From Saprospiraceae bacterium (GTDB lineage: Bacteria; Bacteroidota; Bacteroidia; Chitinophagales; Saprospiraceae): a stretch of DNA of 64,000 bases. The notes under the pieces are model-generated. The model ran no database searches. It was not told the DNA's origin and worked only from the letters and a program-made list of their open reading frames with translations. This document shows, piece by piece, positions 21,969 through 30,636 of this stretch. The DNA lies in contig JADJJU010000005.1 of assembly GCA_016706365.1 (NCBI GenBank), forward strand, positions 1 to 64,000. The letters are read 5' to 3'. Both the position numbers and the translations under genes were made by a program. Numbering within the stretch: the stretch's first letter is position 1; every line of letters starts with the position of its first letter.

Positions 21969-22058
21969 AAGGTCTTATTGACGAAGCATAAAATCGAGCT
22001 AATCTCCGCAGATTCTGAATCTTAGGTGCTATTTGATGAAAAATTATTTGCTATTTAG

Positions 22059-22089
22059 TTGTCAGTTTCAAAAATGCATCTTACTTTTG
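22059..22089 (+). promoter_or_regulatory. Promoter of rpsT
   Basis: TTG (22059-22061), 20 bp, then TACTTTTG (22082-22089) is a full match to the Bacteroidota -33/-7 consensus. It lies between an upstream in-frame ATG (22033) and the true ATG (22126). It therefore decides the start: translation from 22033 would begin upstream of the transcript. Confidence 0.65.
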
Positions 22090-22125
22090 CGCCTCAATCA
22101 GAAAATCGTCAAAGTATTAACCGTC

Positions 22126-22380
22126 ATGGCAAATCATAAATCAGCAGAAAAGAGAATCAGACAAATAGCCAAAAAAAGGCTGCACAACAGGTATTATAAG
22201 AAAACTGCACGTGCTGCTGTTAAAAATCTGAGACTCCTTACCGATAAGACTGAAGCAGATGCTTTCCTTCCGAAAGTTGTTTCTATGATCGATAAACTAG
22301 CTAAGAAAAATAATATCCATAAAAACAAAGCTGCAAACTTGAAAAGCAGCCTTATGAGACACATAAAAACACTTGCTTAA
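22126..22380 (+). CDS. rpsT: 30S ribosomal protein S20
   Basis: This 84-residue, very basic, helical protein of the small ribosomal subunit binds 16S rRNA early in assembly. The N-terminus MANHKSAEKRIRQ and the core NRYYKKTARAAVKNL are typical, and the C-terminal part contains NIHKNKAANLKSSLMRHI. The length equals the family's usual 85-90. I reject the upstream ATG at 22033, because the 31-residue extension is not conserved in the family and a good promoter lies inside it. A terminator follows 30 bp downstream, so the gene is its own transcription unit. Confidence 0.95.
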   Translation: MANHKSAEKRIRQIAKKRLHNRYYKKTARAAVKNLRLLTDKTEADAFLPKVVSMIDKLAKKNNIHKNKAANLKSSLMRHIKTLA

Positions 22381-22405
22381 CCAACAAAGCATAATCCCCC
22401 GATTT

Positions 22406-22442
22406 AAAAAGCCGATGCGTATCCGTACCATCGGCTTTTTTA
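22406..22442 (+). terminator. Rho-independent terminator of rpsT
   Basis: A 7-bp stem GCCGATG/CATCGGC (22411-22417 and 22429-22435) with an 11-nt loop is followed by seven T. Five A precede the stem, so it could also act on the opposite strand. Confidence 0.8.
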
Positions 22443-22777
22443 TTGTCTACTCAATCCCTCGGCATACTTGCTCGAAGTAGCTTCCAGATACGAGCAAACA
22501 CTCAACTCAAACCCGACACGTAATTGCTTCGGGGCATTGCTGTTCTGCGTCTGGAGACGCCAGATTATGGAGAGTGTGAGTTCTGTGTTTGAGTTTTCAA
22601 TCCGGGTCAGAGACCCGGACCATCAGTGGCTTTAATAGAGAATTTAGAGTAAAAATTGAAAATTCTTTCCGGCCGTTGTCCAACAGCTAAAAGCTAAGAG
22701 CCAACAGCGGCTGTTCAACCAGCAAGCAGCTTTTTTTTTCTCCTCATCAAAACAATTCACCTGAACAACTCATTTAC
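22443..22777. repeat. Intergenic spacer with two short palindromes
   Basis: There is no coding frame here. GCGTCT-GG-AGACGC occupies 22547-22560, and the perfect 7-bp hairpin CCGGGTC-AGA-GACCCGG occupies 22602-22618. The words AGCTAAAAGCTAAGAGCC and GGCTGTTCAACC near 22687-22720 recur in other spacers of this window. Confidence 0.5.
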
Positions 22778-22785
22778 TATATTTG
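22778..22785 (+). promoter_or_regulatory. Putative -7 box of the ABC transporter gene
   Basis: TATATTTG matches TAnnTTTG and lies 13 bp before the ATG at 22798, implying a very short leader. No clear -33 TTG is seen at the right distance. Confidence 0.35.
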
Positions 22786-22797
22786 CATATTTTCTTC

Positions 22798-24561
22798 ATG
22801 GAGCAACAAAAGGACGGAAAATCATTTGATTTGCAATTACTGCTACGCATCCTGCGCCTTGGCTTCCCCTATAAAAGATTATTCATACTTTCTGCTGTCC
22901 TAGCAATTGTTATAGCTCCTGTGAGTTCCATCAGGCCATATCTGATTCAGCGAATGGTGGATTTGAATATTTTAACAGGAGATATAGATGGTATGGTGTT
23001 TATGACCATCATCCTATTTGCCACACTCCTGGCTGATGTTTTACTTCGGTATGTTTTTATCTATAGTACCAACTTATTAGGCCAATCGGTCATTCGGGAC
23101 CTACGAAACAGAGTATTTCGACAGATCATGGCCATGGATATCCGCTATTTTGACAAAACGCCGATAGGCACAAGTACCACAAGGACCATATCCGATATTG
23201 AAACCATTAATTCTGTTTTCTCACAGGGTGTCATTACAATTATTGCTGATTTACTGGGATTGATTGCGGTTATTGCTATTATGTTTAGCTCCAGTTGGCA
23301 ACTGGCCCTTATTTGTTTAAGTACAATGCCCCTGATGATAATAGCCAGCTACATTTTCAAAGAAAAAGTAAAAGCTGCCTTCCAAAAGGTGAGGACTCAG
23401 ATTGCCCGAATGAATGCATTTTTGCAGGAAAGAATCACAGGTATGCGCATCGTCCAGATATTTAATGCCGAACAAAAAGAATCAGATAAGTTTAAGATCA
23501 TCAACAGAGAATATACTCAGGCTAACATTGATTCCATTTTCCATTATGCAGTCTTTTTCCCCGCAGTGGAAATCATTTCTGCTATTTCTCTGGGCCTTAT
23601 GGTCTGGTGGGGGGCAGGAAGTGTATTGGAAGGAGGTGTTACTATGGGTGCACTCATCGCATTTCCGGTATATCTGACTATGTTATTCAGACCTATCCGC
23701 TTTATGGCAGATAAGTTTAACACACTACAGATGGGAATGGTAGCTGCTGAGCGGGTTTTTCAGATTCTCGACAAACCTATTGAATCACTTCAGGATGGAG
23801 ATGTGAAAGCTGAAAAACTTAAAGGTAAGATCTGTTTTGACAATGTTTGGTTTGCTTATGAAGATGACAATTATGTTTTAAAGGATCTTTCTTTTCAAAT
23901 GGAAGCAGGCAAAACCCTGGCAATTGTAGGTAGCACAGGATCCGGTAAGTCTACTATAATTAATATTCTCAACAGATTTTATGAATATGATAAAGGCACT
24001 ATCAAGATTGACGATATTGAGTTACATCAGTTTGAGATTGCCAGCTTACGCAGAAGGATTGTCATGGTTTTACAGGATGTTTTTCTTTTCTCAGGCAGTA
24101 TTATCGACAATATCAGACTCAATGATCCTGCTGTCTCAGACGAACAAGTCATCAAGGCAGCTGAATTGATTCGGGCTAATGAATTTATTGAAAAACTCCC
24201 GGGAGGATACCAATTTATGGTTTCAGAGCGTGGCTCCAATCTGTCTATGGGGCAAAGACAACTGATCTCTTTCGTACGGGCATTGATATTTGATCCGGAT
24301 ATCCTGATTTTGGATGAGGCTACCTCCTCGATTGACAGTGAATCTGAATCTTTGATTCAGTATGCCATTGAAAAATTGATCATAAAACGAAGCTCCATCA
24401 TCATTGCCCACAGATTATCGACTATTCGCCATGCAGATTATATCATGGTTCTTGAGAAAGGCAGAATGATGGAATGGGGTACGCATGATGAGCTTGTACT
24501 CAAGCCTGAAGGAAAATACAGAGAACTCTACGAAATGCAGTTTGTCAAAGAGACGGTGTAG
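22798..24561 (+). CDS. ABC exporter, fused permease and ATPase (MsbA/MdlB type)
   Basis: This 587-residue half-transporter should act as a homodimer or heterodimer in the inner membrane, exporting a lipid, drug or peptide. Residues of about 20-310 form the six-helix transmembrane domain. Residues of about 345-587 form the nucleotide-binding domain, with Walker A GSTGSGKST (about 378), signature LSMGQRQ (about 482), Walker B ILILDEA (about 502) and switch histidine AHRLST (about 538). All catalytic motifs are intact. The ATG at 22798 is preferred over the in-frame TTG at 22783, because that TTG lies inside the -7 box. The next gene, a small membrane protein, starts 75 bp later on the same strand. 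The sequence does not reveal the substrate. Confidence 0.9.
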   Translation: MEQQKDGKSFDLQLLLRILRLGFPYKRLFILSAVLAIVIAPVSSIRPYLIQRMVDLNILTGDIDGMVFMTIILFATLLADVLLRYVFIYSTNLLGQSVIRDLRNRVFRQIMAMDIRYFDKTPIGTSTTRTISDIETINSVFSQGVITIIADLLGLIAVIAIMFSSSWQLALICLSTMPLMIIASYIFKEKVKAAFQKVRTQIARMNAFLQERITGMRIVQIFNAEQKESDKFKIINREYTQANIDSIFHYAVFFPAVEIISAISLGLMVWWGAGSVLEGGVTMGALIAFPVYLTMLFRPIRFMADKFNTLQMGMVAAERVFQILDKPIESLQDGDVKAEKLKGKICFDNVWFAYEDDNYVLKDLSFQMEAGKTLAIVGSTGSGKSTIINILNRFYEYDKGTIKIDDIELHQFEIASLRRRIVMVLQDVFLFSGSIIDNIRLNDPAVSDEQVIKAAELIRANEFIEKLPGGYQFMVSERGSNLSMGQRQLISFVRALIFDPDILILDEATSSIDSESESLIQYAIEKLIIKRSSIIIAHRLSTIRHADYIMVLEKGRMMEWGTHDELVLKPEGKYRELYEMQFVKETV

Positions 24562-24636
24562 TTGGTCGTTTATTTGTATTTCATAGAATCAATCCTGCTT
24601 GTTTTGCGTTAACAATTGAAACACAAAAGATAAACC

Positions 24637-25083
24637 ATGTACAGAAGGTATGCTATTTCACCCATTTGGGCTGTATTATTTCTGGTATTATTCATAGTGG
24701 CGATGTATTACATCCTCAAGGGATTGTTTTACTTGCTGTATTTCACTGCTCCTGTGATGCTTATCGCACTTTTAATTATTGATCACAAGATCTTCGTGAA
24801 TCACTTCAAAGGAGTGTTTAGAAAAATCAGACAAAATCCGGCTATTGGGATTTTGTCATTGATACTGCAGGTTGTGGGCTTACCATTTGTCCTCGCTTAT
24901 CTTTTAATGAAAGCCTTATTTGTCCGCAAACTAAGGAAAGTAGAAGATAGAATTCGTACCCAAAAAGAAGGAGAATTCGTAGAATTTGAAGATGTAACTG
25001 AAGTAAAATCAGACATCCAGCTACCCCGTCTGAAGGACGCCGAAAAGGAAAAACCTAATCAGTATAATTCACTCTTTGATTAA
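24637..25083 (+). CDS. Small membrane protein of unknown function
   Basis: This 148-residue protein is not assigned to a family. Residues of about 9-28 and 30-50 are two closely spaced hydrophobic helices. A third lies at about 71-93, preceded by a basic loop with VFRKIRQNP. The C-terminal third is soluble, charged and acidic (EGEFVEFEDVTEV) and probably cytoplasmic. The gene lies 75 bp after the ABC exporter on the same strand, so they may be co-transcribed. A role in the same envelope process is only a guess from position. Confidence 0.65.
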   Translation: MYRRYAISPIWAVLFLVLFIVAMYYILKGLFYLLYFTAPVMLIALLIIDHKIFVNHFKGVFRKIRQNPAIGILSLILQVVGLPFVLAYLLMKALFVRKLRKVEDRIRTQKEGEFVEFEDVTEVKSDIQLPRLKDAEKEKPNQYNSLFD

Positions 25084-25619
25084 AGAAGGGATAAGGCATA
25101 AGGAGTAAGTCAAAAGGCATAAGTTATAATTTCTCCTGACTGTCTAACTGGGTGTTCCACCCATAATTCATAATGGCTGATTTCCCGATGGTCGTCCCCA
25201 TCGCTTTGGAGATTAATCCAATACATTCTGAATTTTTAATTCAGCCAGGATTATTTCAATAATGAAAACAAATGGTTGTTTGCATCACACACCTCCCACA
25301 CCAGGCTTAATCGTTTAATCCTCAAACCATAGGCTTTTTCCTCAAGCAGTTATGTTAACTTTTAAACTACTCAACTCCTAAACCTGGCTGTTCAGTCAAC
25401 CACCAGCTTCACATTGTGTGAGTGACCGTAGCTGTAAGCTACGGGAAGCAGGGGTGGGAGTGGGCTGTTCCACTGGCTGTTAACTCAACTTCTAAAATAC
25501 TCAATTCCTCAACCAGGCTTCTCAACCAACAGTTCCAGTTTTAAATCATAACTCATCCCAGCTCTATACTTGAGCTTGAGGCTTTTAGCTTGTAGCTTGC
25601 AACTTCTTCCGGCTGTTTC
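25084..25619. repeat. Long intergenic spacer with word repeats and a hairpin
   Basis: This 536-bp region has no convincing gene. It opens with ATAAGGCATAAGGAGTAAG and holds several variants of ACTCAAnTnCTnAACC (around 25370 and 25490-25520). It also contains the perfect 8-bp hairpin CCGTAGCT-GTA-AGCTACGG at 25426-25444. The hairpin resembles, in size and setting, those at 22547 and 22602. Confidence 0.5.
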
Positions 25620-26612
25620 TCACCTTTTCACCCACCTCGCAAAATCCAGCGCCAAATAAGAAATAATAACGCTTGCGCCAGCTCTTCGGATACTTGTAAG
25701 CGTCTCAGGCATAGCTTTCTCATAATCCAGCCAACCATTTTGACAAGCGGCAAGCAACATTGCACATTCTCCACTGACATGATAGGCAGCAATCGGTGTG
25801 TCAAAATTTGCAGATAGATTTTTGATGATATCCAGATAATGAAGTGCCGGCTTTACCATCAGAAAATCAGCTCCTTCCTGAGTGTCCAGTTCTGCTTCGA
25901 TCAGTGCTTCCCGGCTATTGGCAGGATCCATTTGGTATGTTTTTTTGTCACCTGATTTTGGAGCTGAATCAAGCGCATCTCTGAAGGGTCCGTAGAATGC
26001 ACTTGCGTATTTGGCGGTATAAGACATGATACCGGTATTGTAATAGCCGGCTTTATCAAGAGCTTCTCTGATAATCCCCACTCGGCCATCCATCATATCT
26101 GAGGGTCCTACAATATCGAATCCGGCCTGAGCCTGAGCCACCGACATTTTTGCCAAAATCGGTAAAGTAATATCGTTTATAATCTTTCCATTTTCTACAT
26201 AACCATCATGCCCATCTGAACTATATGGATCCATAGCCACATCACTTATCAGGCAGCTTTCCGGAAATTGCTCTTTGATCTTTCTGGAAGCTTCCAGATA
26301 GAAATTATCTTCTGCATAACTGTATGTGGCTATTTTATCCTTATTTTTCTCAGGAACGGCCGGAAAAATCATAAAACTATTTACTCCCAGACCTATGGCG
26401 GATTCAATGGTTCTGAGGATATTGTCCAGTGACATCCTGGCAGCTACAGGAAGAGATGGAATCTGATGATGAATTGCATTTCCTTCAATGAGAAAAAGTG
26501 GAAGGACGAGATGACCAGGTTCAAGATTAGTTTCTCTTACTAATTGACGGATAGATTCGGAAGCCCTGTTTCTCCTGGGTCTCCTTTGCAAAAATGGCGA
26601 ATTGAGTTCCAT
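25620..26612 (-). CDS. hemB: Porphobilinogen synthase (delta-aminolevulinic acid dehydratase)
   Basis: This 330-residue cytoplasmic enzyme condenses two 5-aminolevulinate molecules to porphobilinogen in haem and tetrapyrrole synthesis. Signature regions are intact: VGPSDMMDGRV, the active-site lysine in SYTAKYASAFYGPFRDA, and the Schiff-base lysine in FLMVKPALHYLDI. The metal region reads DVAMDPYSSDGHDG, without the three cysteines of zinc-dependent forms, so a magnesium-type enzyme is expected. Its start codon overlaps the stop of yidD (TAATG), which indicates co-transcription and probably translational coupling. The second haem gene of the window, hemH, is 25 kb away. Confidence 0.97.
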   Translation of the reverse strand: MELNSPFLQRRPRRNRASESIRQLVRETNLEPGHLVLPLFLIEGNAIHHQIPSLPVAARMSLDNILRTIESAIGLGVNSFMIFPAVPEKNKDKIATYSYAEDNFYLEASRKIKEQFPESCLISDVAMDPYSSDGHDGYVENGKIINDITLPILAKMSVAQAQAGFDIVGPSDMMDGRVGIIREALDKAGYYNTGIMSYTAKYASAFYGPFRDALDSAPKSGDKKTYQMDPANSREALIEAELDTQEGADFLMVKPALHYLDIIKNLSANFDTPIAAYHVSGECAMLLAACQNGWLDYEKAMPETLTSIRRAGASVIISYLALDFARWVKR

Positions 26613-26869
26613 TATGATTTTTTTCTTTTTGGTACAGGATCATGACCATGTGGTCCCCAGGGATGACATTTTAGTATCCTTCGGGTGCCCAGGTAAATGC
26701 CTTTGATGGGCCCCCACTCTTGAATAGCTTCTACCATATATTGCGAGCAACTCGGTTGAAATCGACAATTGGCTCCTAAAAGGGGAGATAAAGTCCATTG
26801 GTACACCTTTACAGGAAAAATAAATATCCATTTAAAAAACTGGCTGATAGCCACCCAAATCTCACGCAT
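26612..26869 (-). CDS. yidD: Membrane protein insertion efficiency factor YidD
   Basis: This 85-residue protein of the YidD family assists YidC-dependent insertion at the cytoplasmic face of the membrane. It has an N-terminal amphipathic or hydrophobic stretch (FFKWIFIFPVKVYQWTLSP). The family core GANCRFQPSCSQYMVEAI carries three cysteines, followed by the C-terminal RILKCHPWGPHGHDPVP. The length is normal. It is the first gene of a two-gene unit with hemB. In many bacteria yidD lies near rnpA and yidC instead, so this coupling to hemB is a lineage feature. Confidence 0.95.
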   Translation of the reverse strand: MREIWVAISQFFKWIFIFPVKVYQWTLSPLLGANCRFQPSCSQYMVEAIQEWGPIKGIYLGTRRILKCHPWGPHGHDPVPKRKKS

Positions 26870-27184
26870 GATGCATTATATAATATGCCATAAAGATAGT
26901 GGAATTGCAATTGCCGGAATCACCTTCGGCTGACTATTACCGTCATATACTTGCAATAAAAAGCTAATCATGTATCTGGGTGCGTATTTGTAGATATAAT
27001 ACTTACATCAGGAGGAAGTAATGTGGAACATCCCAGCTTTAAATTTTTGTAAACAATGCAGTCAAATAACTACTTTGTAAAGCTTAAATACTAAATTTGC
27101 AGTCCCCACATTAAAATAGGTCTTGGTGTTATATCGAGGCTGCAAGACAAAATCGAACCTTTGATTCACACAAAATTTTCATTT
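26870..27184. other. Intergenic region upstream of the lamin-tail-like protein gene
   Basis: No gene is seen. TAAATTTG at 27092-27099 on the plus strand matches the -7 consensus, but no TTG lies at the proper distance. On the minus strand, TATCTTTA upstream of yidD is one base off the consensus. Confidence 0.4.
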
Positions 27185-27832
27185 ATGAATTTATTCTACA
27201 AAAACCTTAAACTCAGCCTTTTACCAAAAGTTTTTGCAGGTTTGATAAAATACTTTATATTTCATTGTGTTTTGTCAAATTTATTAACCTCTCTAGATTA
27301 CAACACAATTTTAACTAGGATGTGAATGAATGGCTTGACGGCAGGTTCAGCTTCGACCAGTCATATGCGGTCACAACCACAGCTTCTATATTACTCAAGT
27401 GGTTTGATTCGGGTTCTGGAGTTGGCACAGCTTAAGTGCCACAACTGGATGGGAGGAAATAGTTGGGACGGACCAACTAATTTAGATGATGCGATAACAG
27501 GATAATGCAACTTTACTGAACTCCTGCTTCTGGGTTTGTTGTTCTATTGCAGGAATAAGAACTTATAATATTAGAAGATCAGACAGGTCCATCAACACCT
27601 TCTCAATATTCTTTAAACTAGAATACTTCACTATATGGGGAATGGCATGGATTGGAGTTAATACCTACTGAAACTCAAACACCAATTGATTTAAGTTCAA
27701 TACTAAGTTTACAAGATGTTCCTTAATGGAACAACATTTAGGCTGGAAACATAGGAACTCAACCGAGCATTAGGCACCGGTAGAAAGACTTTGACGGTTG
27801 ATAATTTTGTCATAAACGGTATAGATTGAACA
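27185..27832 (+). pseudogene. Frame-broken 5' part of the lamin-tail-like T9SS protein gene
   Basis: No single frame is open here, yet coding relics are clear in successive frames. NGLTAGSAS and AVTTTAS appear near 27330-27400, GNSWDGPTNLDDAIT near 27455-27500, SIAGIRTYNIRRS near 27550-27585, and GTGRKTLTVDNFVING near 27775-27825. Together they match the N-terminal domain found in many Bacteroidota T9SS proteins, where a YNIRRS-like strand and a DNF.V.G end precede further domains. An ATG at 27185 begins MNLFYKNLKLSLLPKVF, a possible but unconvincing signal peptide. The break density points to consensus error, though true decay is not excluded. The gene continues intact from about 27833. Confidence 0.55.
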
Positions 27833-30469
27833 GTGATGGGAGTCTCCTGCACCCTTCAAATAGTATCTGTCATTGAATCAGCTTGCATTCCGACCCAAAA
27901 TGACACATTCCCTAATGGATATTTCCTATACGATGTAGAAGTTGCATACTCTGGAGGTATTCCCACAACCGGATCATTAATTTTGAACGGTGGGGAAGGA
28001 GCTTCAGTACCTGTAGGTAGCTTAAGCGGAGGTTCTCACACATTTACAGACCTTAGAGGGACCTCAGGAAATATGCCTTTTAATGTAACCGCATTTTTCT
28101 CAGACAATTCTGGCTGTTTATCCATGTCCACAGTCGATCCACCGGCTGTCTGCTCTATTCCTGAAGGAAGTTGTGAAGATCTGTTCATTTCAGAATATCT
28201 GGAGGGATCAACTGGAAATAATAAATGTGTTGAAATATACAACCCCACAGCTGTCTCAGTAGATCTTGCCGCGGGGGCATACAAAATATTGTTGTTTGCA
28301 AATGGAGCCACTGTTCCTGGATCCACTATTAATCTGATAGGAACTATTCCTCCTTATGGAACCTTTTTACTTTGTAATTCAGGTTCTGTTCAGGGAATTC
28401 TTGACCTTGCAGATTCAACGAGCGGATCTCTTACTCATAATGGAGACGATGCATTAGCATTGGTAAAAGGAGCTCTGAATGATACTTTAGATATTTTTGG
28501 TGTGATCGGTAGTGATCCAGGGACCAATTGGAAAATTGGAACTGACTCTACGAGTAATTCTATTTTAAGAAGAAGATTTGAAGTAACTCAAGGAATAGCT
28601 ACTAACCCTGGCGGAACAGGAGTGACAGCATTTACAACCCTGGACGCAGAATGGGATAGTTATTCCGATCTAGATTATTCTAATTTTGGAACGCATGCAA
28701 GTTCATGTACTCCGCCAATTCCTGAATGCCCTATTACATCTGTATTAGTAAGGCCATTCATGTACAATGAAGCATGTGGCGAATCAAATCCTGAAATTAG
28801 CTGCTACTCATGTAACGATAATGAAACACCGGATCCTTCTGATGATTTCTTTACCTTAATAGTAGAAGTTCAGTATAATGACTTGCCGAATTCAGGTTAT
28901 TTGATAATTACAGTTAATGGTGTAGATGTAGATTCTATTCCTGTTGGAGAACTACTGTTTCCCGAAGGAACTGAACTGGTTGAATTTGGCCCTTACACTC
29001 TTCCTGCTAACGGTATGGTTTTTACCGCCGATGCAAGATTTGATGAAATAATACTTTGTTCACTTTCATCTTCAGATTCGGCCCCTGGCCCATGCTCAGC
29101 GCTGCCTCCTTGTGAAGAATTATTTTTCTCAGAATATATAGAGGGCTCTGGCAACAATAAATGTCTTGAAATTTTTAACCCTGCTGATGCTCCTGTAGAT
29201 CTTGCAGCTAATAATTATCAAATTAAAATGTACTTTAATGGCTCTGGTGCTCCCGGCACAACTGTTAATTTGACAGGCGCTATTGCTGCTAATGGGACTT
29301 ATGTGGTTTGTAGTTCCAGTGCTGCAATCGAATTCAGAAACCTGGCTGATCAATTAAATGGACAAAGCTGGTTCAATGGGGACGATGCAGTTGCGCTATC
29401 TAAGGGAGGCATCAATATTGATATAATTGGTCAAATTGGAACAGATCCCGGTACTTCGTGGTCTGGTGGATCGGGAGTTTCTACTGTTGATGAGACTATT
29501 CGCAGAAAACCATATATTACGGCAGGCGACCCTAATGGTAGTGATACTTTTGATCCGGGTATTGAATGGGATAGTTTTCCTGTTAATGAGTCATTTGGTC
29601 TGAGATTCCATCGTTCAGATTGTAATTTTAATCCGGATGGTCTGGTCCAAACAGAAGTTGGTAGTGGATGCAATGGAGATGTTCAGTCCATTGAAAATGG
29701 ATATACTTTGGCATCATCGTGCTGGGGAGATATGATAGGTAGAGAAGCTACTTTCTTTACTACAGATATCTGTGGTGATTTTGACTTCAGTGCCAAAGTA
29801 ACTGTGACTCCGTTCGGATTTGCAGGATTAATGTTCCGGGAAACACTGGCACCGGATACAAGATATGTTTATCAGTTTGTAAGAGGAAATAACCAGGCTA
29901 GTTGGGCGGTAAGATCCAATCCTGCTTTGCCGGTTCAAGTTCAATCTGTACCTCAGATCAATCGTCAATATTTAAGAATGCAAAGAGTGGGTAACCTGTT
30001 CAGAGGATATCTGTCCGTTAATGGCATTGTCTGGAATCAGGTTCATCAATCAGGATTGAATATTGATGAATGTGGATATGTAGGATTTGCAACACATAGC
30101 GGCAGCGATGGAGTGGAGGTTTCTTCCACTTATACCAACATCAATGCTTCTTTTACAGGATCACCGGCAAGACCCGAATTCACAGATAATTCTGATAATG
30201 ATTTATTAATGAAGTCGCTGGACTTCAAAGTTTATCCAAACCCTGCTAACCAATATCTGGATATCGAACTTTCAGGATCTGAATGGACCGAAAGAGAAAT
30301 TTCAATCATGGATATTAATGGAAGATTGGCATTTTATCAAAAATCTGAAACCAGCAATATTGTGAAAATTGATTTGCAATCTGTAGGCTTGATGGACGGA
30401 GTTTATATCATACAAATCAAAGATGCTGAAGGTTTCTATCAAACCAGATTTGTGAAGGCTTCCAACTAA
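27833..30469 (+). CDS. Secreted protein with two lamin-tail-like domains and T9SS type A sorting domain (5' end corrupted upstream)
   Basis: About 878 residues are intact. Two copies of a lamin-tail-like domain occur: one starts CEDLFISEYLEGSTGNNKC (about residue 115) and the other CEELFFSEYIEGSGNNKC (about residue 425). Each continues with VEIYNP or LEIFNP, an NGDDA motif, DIFG or DIIG, and an RR repeat end. A jelly-roll segment follows (about residues 620-780; FAGLMFRETLAPDTRY, LRMQRVGNLFRGYLS), resembling DUF1349 or concanavalin-like folds. The C-terminus is a type A sorting domain with FKVYPNPANQYLDI, MDGVYIIQI and FVKASN. In other Bacteroidota such domains are found in secreted nucleases and adhesins. 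No catalytic motif is visible. The ATG at 27833 is an artefact of the broken frame upstream. Confidence 0.75.
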   Translation: MMGVSCTLQIVSVIESACIPTQNDTFPNGYFLYDVEVAYSGGIPTTGSLILNGGEGASVPVGSLSGGSHTFTDLRGTSGNMPFNVTAFFSDNSGCLSMSTVDPPAVCSIPEGSCEDLFISEYLEGSTGNNKCVEIYNPTAVSVDLAAGAYKILLFANGATVPGSTINLIGTIPPYGTFLLCNSGSVQGILDLADSTSGSLTHNGDDALALVKGALNDTLDIFGVIGSDPGTNWKIGTDSTSNSILRRRFEVTQGIATNPGGTGVTAFTTLDAEWDSYSDLDYSNFGTHASSCTPPIPECPITSVLVRPFMYNEACGESNPEISCYSCNDNETPDPSDDFFTLIVEVQYNDLPNSGYLIITVNGVDVDSIPVGELLFPEGTELVEFGPYTLPANGMVFTADARFDEIILCSLSSSDSAPGPCSALPPCEELFFSEYIEGSGNNKCLEIFNPADAPVDLAANNYQIKMYFNGSGAPGTTVNLTGAIAANGTYVVCSSSAAIEFRNLADQLNGQSWFNGDDAVALSKGGINIDIIGQIGTDPGTSWSGGSGVSTVDETIRRKPYITAGDPNGSDTFDPGIEWDSFPVNESFGLRFHRSDCNFNPDGLVQTEVGSGCNGDVQSIENGYTLASSCWGDMIGREATFFTTDICGDFDFSAKVTVTPFGFAGLMFRETLAPDTRYVYQFVRGNNQASWAVRSNPALPVQVQSVPQINRQYLRMQRVGNLFRGYLSVNGIVWNQVHQSGLNIDECGYVGFATHSGSDGVEVSSTYTNINASFTGSPARPEFTDNSDNDLLMKSLDFKVYPNPANQYLDIELSGSEWTEREISIMDINGRLAFYQKSETSNIVKIDLQSVGLMDGVYIIQIKDAEGFYQTRFVKASN

Positions 30470-30518
30470 TAATTTTTATATAGAACTGAATCAATTCTTC
30501 AGTTTTGATTTAACCTTG

Positions 30519-30548
30519 AATGGCCCCTCTGATATCAGAAGGGCCATT
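30519..30548 (+). terminator. Probable terminator after the lamin-tail-like gene
   Basis: The stem AATGGCCC/GGGCCATT (30519-30526 and 30541-30548) lies 50 bp after the stop. The following CTACTTCTTT is only moderately T-rich. Confidence 0.5.
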
Positions 30549-30583
30549 CTACTTCTTTGAACATTGTTCAATATGTATTGCAT

Positions 30584-30610
30584 AAAAAAGCCGGCTGAAA
30601 ATCAGCCGGC
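30584..30610 (-). terminator. Rho-independent terminator of ahcY
   Basis: A perfect 8-bp stem GCCGGCTG/CAGCCGGC with a 5-nt loop (30590-30610) is followed on the minus strand by six T. It lies 27 bp beyond the ahcY stop. Confidence 0.85.
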
Positions 30611-30636
30611 TCTTAAAGATTCAATTTGAATAGAAA

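Noticed and set aside
22033..22125. N-terminal extension of S20
   Set aside because: It contains a full promoter, and the ribosomal protein family starts at MANHK.
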